Shown here one piece after another: positions 11,168-22,396 of a DNA stretch of 64,000 nt. Under the pieces are notes generated by a model. It was given only the letters and a program-made list of their open reading frames with translations, was not told where the DNA came from and ran no database searches. Source of the stretch: Umbilicaria muhlenbergii (taxonomy: Eukaryota; Ascomycota; Lecanoromycetes; Umbilicariales; Umbilicariaceae); contig KK106982.1 in the NCBI GenBank assembly GCA_000611775.1, positions 5,946,495 through 6,010,494 of the forward strand, in the 5' to 3' direction. How positions within the stretch are numbered: the stretch's first letter is position 1; every line of letters begins with the position of its first letter. Both the position numbers and the translations under genes were made by a program.

Positions 11168-12725
11168 TCAATCTGACCAGTCGCCATACCGATTTGCTCT
11201 TTCTTCCTCGAAACTATTTCTGCGGCCCCAATTCCGTGGTTGCCGTTTAAGGAATGCCCCGACTGCACCCAGATATCCCTCGTGCCTTAGGAAATACGCC
11301 TTTTTCTGGCCTTTGGACCAGAACTTGATGGCGTACGAGAGCGTGTTCATGGTCTGTCGGTGGCCGCGGATGAAGGATCCGCCGAAGTAGATGTGCTCAA
11401 GGTTGTGCTTCTCGGATTGTAGGTAGGCGATTTGTCCGATGTTGTTGCTAAACTAAGTCAGTCATGTTTCCTATGTTAATGCCAGACACGGTTTGAGCTT
11501 CTTTCACTGACCTGACGGCGTACAGCAAACTACGACTCATATCCTCAGGACCGAAGGCTCGCTTCGCGATATGCGCACTATTGGCTTGCTCACGGTCACC
11601 GTTCGACAAACCCCCGCCATCTTCAGCATCGCTTTCTGCCTGACTCTTCATCTGGAAGACCTTGCCAAAGCTGCTGGCGATCGTGCTGCTCTTCAAGCCA
11701 ATCTTCCCGTAATCCGTGCCGTAGATGTCGCCAACCAGCATGTCAACCGCGCTATTGTCCCCTCGCTCTGCCATTTTCAACATCTCATCGAACGTCCTCG
11801 CGCCGGTAAGAAGCGATAGTAGACCCCAAAGCGTGCCGCCGCCAAGAGATGTGCCGCCGATGCGCTCGTACTGCCTTGGACCTGAGACTTTGACCATAGA
11901 GACGCCAGAACCGATGTTGACAAGCAGGTATGGGTATATGTCTGCTCGTGCTTCGGCAAAGTGCATTGGGTCTGTTTCGCTGTAGGTGAATACTTCGCAG
12001 GGGATCTCTGTGATGAAGAAATCGAGGCCTACAAAGCTAGAAAGTTAACATCCGTCCCTACACCTCTGGTAGACCTGTCGCAGACGATCATACCTATTAT
12101 CAGACACTCCATCTCATCTTCCCTCAGGATTTGCACCCCTAGCACCTCCTTCATCTTATCATAGTACTTGTATGCCCCTCCCCCAGTAGCCATGACGCAC
12201 AACTCGCCAGGTCTCGACCCATTGAGCTTCTGCTGTTTCAACTTGAGCTGTTGGAGAAACTCAAAGCACCGGTCGATCTGATCCGTCTCAAAGTTGAGGA
12301 AGTTCAACCTCCCACCAAGCTCTTTGGAGTCCGGCTCGCGCGAGAAGTAAACCAATTTTGCCAGAGAGCCGCCAATCTGCGTGAACAAGCTGTCAGTGTC
12401 CAAGACTTCGCTCAGAGACCGTTGGAAGGACGGCGCCTACATCCACGGCCACGTGGCTGACCACGTCCGTGTGGTTTGGCAGTCGGATGTCCTTGGTCTC
12501 ATGCTGTGCGCCATTACTCTGCGGGCAAGGCGGTGTGTTCGGGTCCTCGTCGACGATGAAAGCGCCTTGCACGTTGATCCGAACGGCGCCAGGCCGAGTG
12601 ATGGTCTTGGTGATTGTCGAGGTGTCGGACTGGGGCGGTGGTGCTTTGGGCGCAGCGGCATCTACCGGCATCTTCGGGCGAAGCGTCGCATCTTGACTGT
12701 TGGAACCTGGTGGACCGCTGGACAT
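11168..12725 (-). CDS. Pantothenate kinase (eukaryotic PanK type)
   Basis: Cytosolic enzyme that phosphorylates pantothenate with ATP, the first and committed step of coenzyme A synthesis. Four exons, 12725-12441, 12376-12094, 12028-11512 and 11447-11168 (introns 64, 65 and 64 nt), give 454 aa. An Ala/Pro/Ser-rich leader of about 90 residues precedes the kinase core. The core shows the nucleotide-binding [12 protein letters not shown] at 96-107, ATGGGAYK at 158-165, EDEMECL, then the EVFTY and NIGSGVS (227-233) blocks, and finally [12 protein letters not shown] and the [20 protein letters not shown] segment that closes the ASKHA fold. An insertion rich in Ser, Asp, Glu and Gly separates the two halves of the second lobe, a common fungal variation. 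Complete and ordinary; assignment is strong. Confidence 0.93.
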
Positions 12726-14047
12726 TTTGAGTCCAATTATATGTCCATGTCCATGTTTGATCTTCTGAGACTTGTCTCTCCCTATAGCAATTGTGGTTGA
12801 GCGACCATTTCAGCACGTTGCTTTGGGAGCCGGAGATAAAAGGTTCAGGATGGTCTGGAGCTTACTCACCCCCATACGAGTACCTCCTCGTGTAAATCGC
12901 GATGCGTCCTTCCATCCGGCGGTCTGAATAATCACCGCTTCTACGACTACGATGATCGTACGCATCTTTCGCACGAGGACATCGCGATTATGGACGCGCC
13001 GAACTGCCACTAGGGTGCACCGCTGTGGCCCGAGTATTATCGGTGACCGAGTTTGGATTTCAGGTGCAGGCAGATCACTGAATCAAGTGATAATTCTTTG
13101 AGAAGAGACCTGGCAGACTCGGGCTGGGGAAGCCTTGGCCAGCAGTTTAACAAGCAAAAGCGGATTCACAATTCTTGAGGCTGCAGATGGTGGAGCTTTG
13201 TTGATAACTGCCCGGCGTCTACGTGCAGCGACTCTTGTTGAAGGGGTCCATTCAAGATGAGAACTACCACTTAATCTGTTGGTGTGTCGGGACTTCAGCT
13301 ATAGTCCTCAATTAGTTGGATCTTCGTTGTTGCTACTTTCCTAGTAACCACGAACTTCTTCCTCTCTATCCATGTCTCATTCTTGCGTGCTCCAGTCTGT
13401 TTCCACGGTATTCTGGTTGTTCTCATCATATCAAGTGACGGCGCAATACAAGATAAAGGGGCCAGGGGTGGAAGAGGATACTGAGAGTAGTGGAGCCAGT
13501 AGTGTTCAGAGCAAGGGGAAAGCTATTCAGACATGATATACGTGGCTGACAACCCTCGCGGCTTACATCGTCGTCTCGGGCGTCGAGCTCTTGTAAAACT
13601 TGACAAACTCCCACAGGCTCTTCTTCGATCTAACACCGGCAAAGGAGCTTGCACTTGATACCCACCGGGCAACATGATACTCAGCTCACGCTGTCAGCAA
13701 AACATTCCGCTGTTGATAGCAGTCCTGTTCGCAGACTAATTGATCGCACTGTGATCAAGGTCTACAAGGCTCTTACCTGCTGTTGATGGATCAAGAACAT
13801 ACGTAAAGCACAACCCTCAACTATTTCTGTGGGACGTGCGTTTTCGCCGGACGTGGAGTGAATACGGAGTGAAACACAAATGGTATATTCAATTGACAAT
13901 GCTTGATGTTCCCTGCCTCGCATTAACCTCTGCTCACCAACGCTCAACTGGTCTGATCCTACCTTTACCTCCGCTCACCATTACATGTTCTGTTGATAGG
14001 TGCCCAGTTCTTTCATGTCAAGATTGAACAAGAACTGAAAGGTGAAG
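12726..14047. other. Intergenic, 1.3 kb, nothing recognised
   Basis: Divergent promoters of the pantothenate kinase gene and the unrecognised gene at 14048. Short open frames on both strands (for example 13426-13614 and 13836-14027) have no domain or start context that I would trust. No tandem repeat or RNA gene seen. Confidence 0.45.
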
Positions 14048-16470
14048 ATGGACGGTCAATGGAGCTGGGGCACCCGAGCCCCGGCCAAGATAGAGGGACT
14101 GATGACAGAGTTGGGCCTCCGTCCTAATTGTCCTGAGCGGGACACGCTGTACAGAGCATTGCGAGACTTCCATGCAGATCCAGTTAACCGACAACGGCTG
14201 GACATGAAGCTCACTGTCGATGAGACTCTCGTCAACACAGAGCTTCAGTGTCTCCTCCGGAAGATCGGAGACTCTCACTTTGGCAGGGACTCTCGTGCGC
14301 ATCTCACCCCTCAAGCCCCCATTTATCATCCGAAAGCATCCAGGGAGGAGTAAGTTGTCGCCCCTAGTGTGAGCGGATCTTACTGATAACCTTCAGACAA
14401 GCAAAGACTTTCCAACCTCTTCGAAGAGCTCTAATGTATTGCTGTCAGCGTTGGAGACAGGTAAGGCGATGTCTATCAATTTGCGGTACCATCTAATATC
14501 ATTTAATAGGAGCAGAAGAAGCTGTCTCAGAGGGATAACACACACACGCGTCAAGGTTCACCAAATAACGAGGTAGGTTGCTCCGGCAAGGTGGTGTAAG
14601 AAGAGGAGTCAATTAACTTTAATGACAGCAAGAGAACGTCGCATCCCAAAATCCCGATGTATGGCAATCCACTCTGCGCTCGTCACCAAAGGTTCTTCCT
14701 GCTAGTCCGAACGACAGCGGACAAACTTTGGGCAGCTCTTTCAACGTTGCAGTCAAAATTGGCTACAACGATGAGGATTTTGCCGAGGATGACAACGACA
14801 AATTCACCGCTTTTACAAACACTAGGAGGCCTTGGGTTATTAAGTACGACAGCGGCGATGAGTATCCATATGGTACACGGGTGGTCACGTCATTTCAATG
14901 TAACGTTTACTGCAAGAGACTGAGGGGCGCTCGTAACCATGAATGGTTTGTTCATTGGAAGTATGCAGGAATCGACACGCATCTACCGCTGCCATGGTCA
15001 GGGCGCGACAGAGCTTTTCGTCTTAGCCATCATGACGGGTCTGTGCAGCTCGTACGTCGGGGCGCTTATTACGGAGCGCCACTTCGATATGTACGGCCAC
15101 CAAAGGAGTCTAAGGATCATCCCCTATCCAACCCCATTCCATCGCACACAACCACCGAGACACAAATGCACGCTCTGCAGAATGATCTCGGACAGCAACC
15201 GTCATCTGCTGCAGATACCAACGAAACGTCCGAGGTCAACAAAGTGAAGGTGAAAGGCACTTCAGGCTTTGATCGGCGAGAGCCAGGAGACAAGAGCAGT
15301 ATTAGGTCAAGCATTTTCCTTGAAGGCACTGTGTCAGCGAGCCCTCCTCTATCTCAGTCTAACGCAGAGAAGAAAATCGACTCTGCGGTGCAGGAGCCCC
15401 TCGAGTCACAGATTGTGAACCCGTCTGAAGCCGTCAATACTCGAACTTCCATCGTCTTGCCGGGGCAAGGGGCGAAAGCCAAGGTAGCGGCTCATGAAAG
15501 ACCTGGACTGACCTCCATGTTCTCCACGCCGATCACAAATCGACTTAGTTCCGGGCAAACACAGGATTCTGATCCGCAAGTGAAGGACAAGTACCGATTA
15601 GCTCTAGAGGCAAGAAAGGCACTTGTTGTTTCTGGCATAACAGTCAGAACCACGAGGAGAGCAGGGCGAAGCAATATTGAGGAGGCCGATCATGGAGAAG
15701 CTGCTCATGATGAAGCCGATCATGACGAAGCCGATGGGGGAGGGGAGGAAATTGGCCAAGACGGTAGCGTCATTCTTCACTCGAATGTTTCAAAGGCCAA
15801 CACAGGATCGCTTACCTATCAAGCAGAGCTTGCAAAACCCATAATCTTCAGAGCAGATTCTACAGTGCGCCTCTCGAGTTCATCTATTCACGGAACAGCC
15901 TCTACAATATCCACGAATCCCGTTGCCCACCTGAAGAGAGCAGCAGCTGACGAGGGAGGCTCTGAGCCTAGAGCAGATATGCTCTTATCACAGGATCAAG
16001 ATGTACCACACCTCAAGCGGCAGCGACTTGACTCTCTATCTGTCTACTCAAAAGGAATAGGTGGCGTCCCTGACCATCAAAACCGCTCATCTTCGCAATC
16101 AACGTCTCAACCAACGCAGCGTCCCACGCCGCGGAGAGTCCAGGTACAACTCTGCATCCAAAACCACCGCGGCGGGTGGGTGGAGTGGCCGCACGGAAGG
16201 TTGTCCACGCATACCGTGCAGACACTCTTCGAAAAGTTTGCGGAATGCAGCAATCTACGTTGCGAGCCCGAGCACATCAATTTCTTCCTTGCGGATGCGA
16301 AGCGGAAGCGAGAGTTCGGAATCGCGAGGGGAGATGAGGCCAAGTTCGAGGACATGAAGGAGAGGATCGGCATCATCATCAAAGACGAGAGACACAAGAG
16401 TGATTTTCAGGTGCACATGGAGGCGGACGTGAAGGTGGAGAGTGATGAGGAGGTCGAGTATGACTGGTAG
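14048..16470 (+). CDS. Hypothetical protein, four exons, disordered middle
   Basis: Function not recognised. Exons 14048-14349, 14397-14460, 14510-14572 and 14629-16470 (introns of 47, 49 and 56 nt, all GT-AG and frame-consistent) give 756 aa. The first ATG at 14048 is used; the GTG two codons upstream is ignored. Residues 1-125 are compact (WSWGTRAPAKIEGLMTEL...), residues about 155-260 look folded and aromatic-rich (RPWVIKYDSGDEYPYG, HEWFVHWKYAG, LPLPWSGRDRAFRL), followed by about 380 Ser/Thr/Gln-rich disordered residues with short acidic Glu-Ala-Asp-His repeats near 15680-15750. A conserved-looking C-terminal module (VQLCIQNHRGGWVEWPHGRL ... FFLADAKRKREFGI) ends in an acidic tail. Probably a nuclear or regulatory protein, but that is only inference from composition. 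Confidence 0.7.
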
Positions 16471-18274
16471 TGCCGCAGTACATGGAGGTGGCTAACTCTA
16501 GTCTTGCTTCGCGATCATGGTTCCTGGCCTCTGGTTCTGCCACAGGGCTATGCTCGGAAATAGAATAGCTAGTTGTTTCGCAGATTGATATAGCTCGTAC
16601 TGGTCTGCTAAATGGTAGGATCCAAGTATTATGCTTCCTTGTGAAACCAACCGTTCCTCGTTCCTGTCTCTGGTCTAAAGTAAATCCAAAGTTATATACG
16701 AGGTACAGTACAGCGGACAACAAAATAGCGGAACATCGAACAGACACGATGTAAAGCTTTAAACGTTCATCCTTTTCTAGCGCTAGATCTGAGTATACGA
16801 TTGGTTCTTGGTGGCTACAGGCAGTAGGCAATAAAGAAACTGTGTTGAGGAAGAAGGCATGGGTTCAGGCGCAGTTCTAAATGTCAACAGTAGAGGTGGA
16901 GCCCTTACCGTGCTTGTGGTGAGCAGCAGCGACGCCGCTAACTTACCGTGCATTACAGCCAGGACGCTTCAGCAAGACTGCAACTCCTATGGCCCACCCA
17001 GCACGCTTAAGAGAATGCATACTTATCAGATGGAAAATGCAAAACATCAAGAGCGGAAGCGGCAAAAGCAGGGAAGTAAATCGCGAATTCAAACCTCGAC
17101 CAAGATGTACGAGAAATTAAAAAGTGCATGAGACAGAGAATTGATGATTTGCGGTTGGGTTTCATCTCACAGATCTCTGCAAGCTGCCAGAGGGAGCATG
17201 GAGACAGCGTGCCCTAGTCACGTGCTCATTCCGGCTAACAGCAAATTGACTGAGCTCCACAGATTATCCTCCCCATGTCCGCATCGCAGAATCCAGCATC
17301 GAGATTACCTTTGTGGTGATTGTTACGAGGAGCCACTCACCTATCGGTTCCGGTTGTCAGAACCAGACGGTTCCTTGGAAGTTTGGCCGGAATTCAGTCT
17401 GCTGATGTGGCTGTCAAGAGAAATTGGTTTGTGGGAGATATGCCATTGGCAGGCTGGATTCTCCAGGTTTCCCCTTTTGCGTCAAAGTATAGCAAGGCCC
17501 GTACTAAAACCGGCACTAGCTTAAGGTACAAACTAGTACCTCAGCTTACCCCTTAAACAGTCAGCTTCAGCTCCTAGAACACCACTGGCTGACCACACTT
17601 TTCTGCATTTGCAAATCTCGAATGCCTTGTCGTTCATTGTCGTTAACAAAAGTTTCAGCTTATACCTTCCATCCGGCATGTTATTGCGGGGTTCCTGGTG
17701 CGGCCTGGCCGAGCCAAAAAGCTTGAATACTGGCTCGGCGTTGCGCCAGCCTCCAGAGCGCGCTGAAGTAAAGCCGCAGAGCAACCCGGAGCTTGCGCAG
17801 TTCGCGAGGAAGGTTGAATGATGTCGCCCGTACCAAGGTAGGTAGAGGCGTGATATGCTAAGTGTGCTACATCAGCACTATCGCTATACTTATAAACACG
17901 TCAAGATGGCCACTGATGCTAAAATAATGTTGAACCAGCGCTGTTGCTGTTTCTTCACAGAACTGACTCTTGAAGTAAAAACTGTGCTTTCTGGGCATTC
18001 TTGTGGCGTTGCATTGCATTGGGAGCACCATACTTGGCAATTAGCCCTTGGCATCTGGGCAGCTGTCTGTATGACTAGATTTGGTAAGTTATTGCGCGTA
18101 GCTAAGAGGTCCAGCTTGGAGCACTTCAATGCTGAATGCAACGAAACGAGATATAAGATGATGGCGCTTCAGCGGTGGGAGAACAACTTTTCAACCTACT
18201 ACACAGTGTTCAAACTGCCAATTCCTGCCTGACTGTATCAGCACACATCACATCGACTTGAGCTCTATACTAGA
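16471..18274. other. Intergenic, 1.8 kb, nothing recognised
   Basis: Unusually long gap for this region. Frames at 16379-16831 (minus), 17141-17524 (plus) and 17855-18232 (plus) lack domains, splice partners and codon regularity. No repeat or RNA gene seen. It may hold UTRs or a non-coding transcript, but nothing in the sequence shows it. Confidence 0.4.
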
Positions 18275-19114
18275 ATGGCGACGTCGAAGTTCTCGTGGGA
18301 ACAAGGTCCCCTCGAGATCCAGCATTCCCACAAATACAAAACCGGCGAGGTACAGAGCCCGGATACCCACCCGGAAGCCCATGTAAAATCCATCTATAAA
18401 CCTACCACTAATTCTCGACTCAGACCGGTCAATACACCGAAGTGGCCAGCACGATGGCCTTCATCCACAACGCCATCGTCCGCGGTTACAACGCCATCTA
18501 TATCCAAGCGCCCAACGTCGAGCCTGCCGAGTACGCCAACTTTATTGGTTTCAGTAACGCTTGGTGGGAGTTGATTGAGCATCATCATCACGGCGAAGAG
18601 ACGGGGCTGTTTCCGAATATCGAGAAAGCGGTAGGCGAGACGGGGTTGATGGATGCTAATGTTGAACAACACAGTAAGCGATCTTCTCACTAGCTTGTCC
18701 ATCAGGTATTCGAAGCGCACAGCGCGCTCTATTGCCTCAAGAACGCTTGACACGGTACCTTGTGTCAGCAGTACTCACAGACAAAACCCAGAGGCTTTCC
18801 ACAACGGCCTCCACAAATACCGAGCCTACCTCACCAGCCTCAAAGGCCGCGAATCCATTTTTAACGGCAACCACCTCCGCACCATCATGGACTCCTTCGG
18901 CCCAACACTATCAACCCATCTTGCCGACGAGATCCCCTCGCTCCTAAGCCTCAGCAGATACGGCGACAAGCTCCCACTCCAAAGACTCTGGGACGAGGAG
19001 GGCGAGCGCGTCATGGGTGGCATGAGCAAGCTCAGCGCCTTGCGCGTGGCGTTCGCGTGCTTCGATACCATGTGGGAGGACGGGATTTGGAAACAGTTCC
19101 CGCCGGCGCCGTGA
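18275..19114 (+). CDS. Hemerythrin HHE-domain protein, interrupted by in-frame TGA
   Basis: Small four-helix-bundle protein of the hemerythrin-like (HHE) class, expected to bind a di-iron centre through His and Glu/Asp side chains; its cellular role is unknown. Exons 18275-18349, 18424-18673 and 18792-19114 (introns 74 and 118 nt) give 215 aa up to the first stop. Candidate ligands are H40 (FIHNAIVRGYN), the HHHHGEE block at 78-84, and H108/H112 in EQHKAFH. The second intron ends in CCCAG just before AGGCTTTCC; a nearer CAG would break the frame. The stop at 19112-19114 is followed in the same frame by 39 more codons that look like the normal C-terminus (see next feature), so the full-length family form would be about 255 aa. 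Confidence 0.82.
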
Positions 19115-19234
19115 CCGGTGAAGTTGTTGATGCGGCATGTTCTTCCGCTGTGGCATCGGGGGTGGTGGAAGTTCGCGCCTTGTGATAGGTTTCATAGGCC
19201 GAAGGAATTGTATGCGTTGCCCAAGAGGAAATGA
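19115..19234 (+). other. In-frame C-terminal extension beyond TGA of the HHE gene
   Basis: After TGA (19112-19114, next base C) the same frame runs 39 codons to a second TGA at 19232-19234. The translation contains LPLWHRGWWKFAPCDRF and KELYALPKRK, rich in Trp and Cys, and resembles the C-terminal W-W-x-F-x-x-C-D region I recall from fungal HHE proteins. It looks like coding sequence cut off by a single stop, or a readthrough extension. Confidence 0.6.
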
Positions 19235-19812
19235 TTAGGGAAGAAAGGGGCACGGGATCTTGGTGGTTTGGTTTGGGGGGCGGGTAGGGAGTTCTGTATC
19301 TTTCGGAAGTAATCTGGGGTGGTTTGGTGGGGGGGGGGGTTGCGGTTTGTGGATCTGCTGGTTCTTGTGTTGGTATAGAATAGGTAGAGATGGTAATAGA
19401 TGATGATACCGGTTAAAGAAAAGAACTCTTAAGGCGTGAAGTGGTAAGGGATTGTTTTCTATCATGCATCTCTAGGATAGGCCTTCCTAGCAGGTAACAT
19501 GTCACAATAAGATATTGTGTAACGTGACAGAAGGTCTCCCGGACATGCAAAAGCTGTAGAAAAGAGTGATCTGATTCCCTCAACAAGACCGATTCTGTAT
19601 ATGAATTCCACTGCTTGATGACATCGATGAAAACCTCAACAAGGCCAGCTGGCTTGAGGTTGAATCTGATGTGCTGTGATGATCATAATTACACAAGTTT
19701 CTGCTTTGTTGGATGTGAGAACTCTTAGTAAGTGCTGAGTCGTAAATATCTGATAAGGTTGTGCAGTTTTCTGATGGTTGCGATTACTTGGAGCTTACGA
19801 TAGAATGTCAAG
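19235..19812. other. Intergenic, AT-rich, nothing recognised
   Basis: 3' flank of the hemerythrin-like gene running into the repeat field. One G-run (about 19330) and no credible frame. Confidence 0.4.
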
Positions 19813-20004
19813 CTAAACCTAATTGAATAAAAAGTGCAACTTGAGACTAAACCCAGTTGGATCAAAAGTGCAACTGATACTACGTTCGACGATGATGTAG
19901 GAAAAACCTCCTGGTTGGCTGGCTGACAGCGAGAAGTCAGTCTAAACCCAATTGGATCAAAAGTGCAACTTGGAGCTAAACCCAATTAAATCAAAAGTGC
20001 AACT
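19813..20004 (+). repeat. 129-bp direct duplication with internal 29-bp repeats
   Basis: Four degenerate copies of a ~29-bp unit (consensus CTAAACCCAATTGGATCAAA then AGTGCAACT) start at 19813, 19847, 19942 and 19976. They form two pairs 129 bp apart, each pair followed by GATACTACGTTC, so a 129-bp block carrying an internal duplication was itself duplicated. Confidence 0.8.
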
Positions 20005-20064
20005 GATACTACGTTCAACAATGTCGCAGGAAAACCTCCTCATTGGCTATACTGGCTAGCTTGG

Positions 20065-20170
20065 GCTGGAAAGTTTATTTTGGGACCTGGAGATAAGATT
20101 GGGAGCTGGAAAGTTAGTTTTGGGACCTGGAGATAAGATCGGGAGCTGGAAAGTTAGTTTTGGGACCTAC
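20065..20170 (+). repeat. 40-bp minisatellite, about 2.6 copies
   Basis: Units beginning GCTGGAAAGTTAGTTTTGGG and continuing ACCTGGAGATAAGATCGGGA start at 20065, 20105 and 20145, nearly identical, inside the second interval of the larger array. Confidence 0.85.
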
Positions 20171-20240
20171 AAGACGACGTTCGACGATGTTACAGAAAAA
20201 CCTCCTCATTGGCCAGATTCGCTAGCTTGGGCTAGAAAGT

Positions 20241-20450
20241 TAATCCGAGGGGTCTCGAAAGCTAATCCGAGGGGTCTCAAAAGCTAATCCGAGGGGTCTC
20301 CAACACGACGTTCGACGATGTTGTAGAAAACCTCCTCATTGGCCGGATTGGCTAGCTTGGGGTGGAAAGTTAATCCAAGGGGTCTCGAAAGCTAAGGGGT
20401 CTCGAAAGCTAATCCGAGGGGTCTCAAAAGCTAATCCGAGGGGTCTCCAA
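20241..20450 (+). repeat. 22-bp minisatellite in two blocks
   Basis: Units of TAATCCGAGGGGTCTCGAAA plus GC start at 20241, 20263 and 20285. A second block at about 20371-20447 has further copies, one of them shortened. The two blocks sit in successive intervals of the higher-order array, so they were copied with it. Confidence 0.85.
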
Positions 20451-20784
20451 CACGACGTTCGACGATGTTGTAGAAAACCTCCTCATTGGCCGGATTGGCT
20501 AGCGCGGGGTGGAAAGTTAGTTCTGGGGTTCCGAACCAAATGGGTTAGCTCAGAGCTGTTAGCTAGGGGTTCTGATACTACGTACGAGAAAGATGTAGAA
20601 AACCTCCCAATCGGCTGAGGCCCGGGTCCAACCCAGTTAGCCTAGGACTCCTTAGCTGGGGGTTATTAGGTTACCTCAGAATTTATTAGCGAGGAGTTCT
20701 GCTACTACGTCCGACGATGAAGAAAGTAGGCATCTGTATGAGGTTAGCTTAGTCTCATCTCACATCAAGGTCGTGAGGGTCTGT

Positions 20785-20962
20785 AACCTCATCAACATCC
20801 ACAACTTCCAGGGTGACCTTCAACCTCAACTCAGCGACATCTCTGCCTTCTGTGCTCCGTAAACCTCATCGACATCCACAACTTCCAGGGCGACCTTCAA
20901 CCTCAACTCAGCGACGTCTCTTCCTTCTGTGCTCCGTGAACCTCATCAACATCCACAACTTA
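20785..20962 (+). repeat. 77-bp tandem repeat, about 2.3 copies
   Basis: Copies start at 20785, 20862 and 20939 (AACCTCATCAACATCCACAA...). The first two are about 95% alike and the third stops after about 24 bp. It ends 85 bp upstream of the ATG at 21048, so it may lie in that gene's promoter or 5' leader. Confidence 0.85.
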
Positions 20963-21047
20963 CAAAGCCACTATCCCACACACACGCTCTTAACTTTGTA
21001 ACGCCTCTACCTCATCACCTTCGTACCCCAAAGAGTCTTTAAACACC

Positions 21048-22396
21048 ATGAAGATCCCCAACACCGCCACTGAGTGTTACCAAGCTCTCGGGCTTGTACC
21101 GGAGGGGAGTAATCTGACCAAGGGACAATTGGAGCCGAAAGCGAGACTGTGCAGGAATTTGATAACAGAGTTCATCGACAACGACACCGGCAACCTCGTC
21201 TACGAGGGCAGGGACAAGCTGGACCAGTTCCAGCAGCGAGCAGTGACTTGGGTAGGCCTCAATGCGTCGAAGTTGTGGGCAGCCACTGATCGCGCCGACC
21301 TTTTCCCTGGCGCACCGGTGTATCCACGCGATAAAGACACGTACGTACTCAGTAGCATCAAGCACTTCAACAATAGCTAAAGTAGAAAAGGATCACACGA
21401 TGGGTGTTGCTACTGATAGCGCACAGACTCAGGGACAGAAGCAAGCAGGTCAGTACATGACAACCTCATGTAACCAGATGTGCACTGACAACAGTATAGG
21501 AGAATGCAAGGGAACTTGCAGAACAGAAAAAAACGAATGCGGATGCTTTGGCGGAAGCCGTGAATCCAGTTCCACCCAAGAAGGCGACATGGAAAAAAGC
21601 CGAAGACATGGACCCGGAAGACCCCAGACTTATCTCAAACGACAACGCAGAGATCATCGAGTGCCTAGTGACGGACAGCGAGACGGAGCAAGACCCCGCG
21701 CCCCCCACCGAAGCACCAGCAGCAGCGAAGGCGAACCCCGCCAGTACCACCGCAGCACCAGCAGCAAAGGAGGCGACCCCTACACCCCCCACGGCAGCAA
21801 AAGCAGCAAAAGCGAAGCCGCCAACCACCCCCGCAGCACCCACCAAGACGCCCTTCAAGCGCTTACCCCCCTCTCGCAAGGCCTCCCCGGAACCCCCCAC
21901 CAAAAAGCAGAGAAAGAAAAAACCCACCTCCGAAGCAGCGCCCGAGAGCCCCTCCGCCAGCAACCCGCCCGCCCTCACCGCAGCACCACCCTTCGCCAGC
22001 CCACCGCGTCCCACCCCACCACCCGCCCCGCAGCCGGCCCCCCGCCCCACCTACCCGACCCTCACGCCCACGCACCTCGATCAAACCTACATCCTCACCA
22101 AACGTTCCTCCTCCCCCCTCGCCTCCCCCCTCTCCCTGCGCGCCTGTCTGGAGCACCACCCCTCCATCTACGCCGCCTGCCTCTCCAAGCTGGCCTTAGA
22201 GGGGCCCCAGCACTCGATCGCGTGGGCGAGCGTCAAGTTCCCGGACTGTGCCGTGCCGATCGCGATGGGGGAAGCGGGGGAGAGTCAGGAGTTGGTGGTA
22301 AGGTTTGTGGAGAATTGGGGGCCGTTCCGGGCCGGAGCGGAGGGGATGGGGGTTTTGTGGATTGTGGTTGAGGTCGCCACGGGGGCGCCTCAGTAG
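21048..22396 (+). CDS. Hypothetical protein, Pro/Ala/Lys-rich, two or three exons
   Basis: Function not recognised. Exon 1 (21048-21344, 99 codons, MKIPNTATECYQALGL...) looks compact. Exon 2 (21500-22396) begins ENARELAEQKKTNADALAEA and contains long Ala/Pro/Thr stretches, a basic block (KKQRKKK) that could be a nuclear localisation signal, and a folded-looking C-terminal module (SLRACLEHHPSIYAACLSKL ... VRFVENWGPFRAGAEG). Joined with the donor at 21345 the model is 395 aa. The stronger-looking donor GTACGT at 21341 would need a different phase, and a small middle exon near 21386-21450 is possible, so the junction is uncertain. The gene sits directly behind the repeat field. Large antisense frames here come from base composition. 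Confidence 0.6.

Larger units (their letters stand above)
19882..20720 (+). repeat. Higher-order repeat array, seven copies spaced 125-166 bp
   Basis: A core related to ACGTTCGACGATGTTGTAGA starts at 19882, 20011, 20177, 20308, 20455, 20580 and 20707 (spacings 129, 166, 131, 147, 125, 127). In the middle copies it is followed by AAAACCTCCTCATTGGCC and GATTGGCTAGC. The stretches between cores are themselves filled by different short minisatellites. The outer copies are more diverged than the central ones. No open frame or transposase is associated. Confidence 0.8.

Noticed and set aside
16379-16831. 150-codon minus-strand frame behind the orphan gene
   Set aside because: It overlaps the 3' end of a well-supported gene and shows no recognisable domain.
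19813-20720. CRISPR-like array
   Set aside because: Repeats and intervals vary in length, intervals contain tandem repeats rather than unique spacers, and the genome is fungal.
21466-22050. 194-codon antisense Gly/Ala-rich frame
   Set aside because: Shadow of the Pro/Ala/Thr-rich exon on the plus strand; no stops because of GC-rich codon composition.
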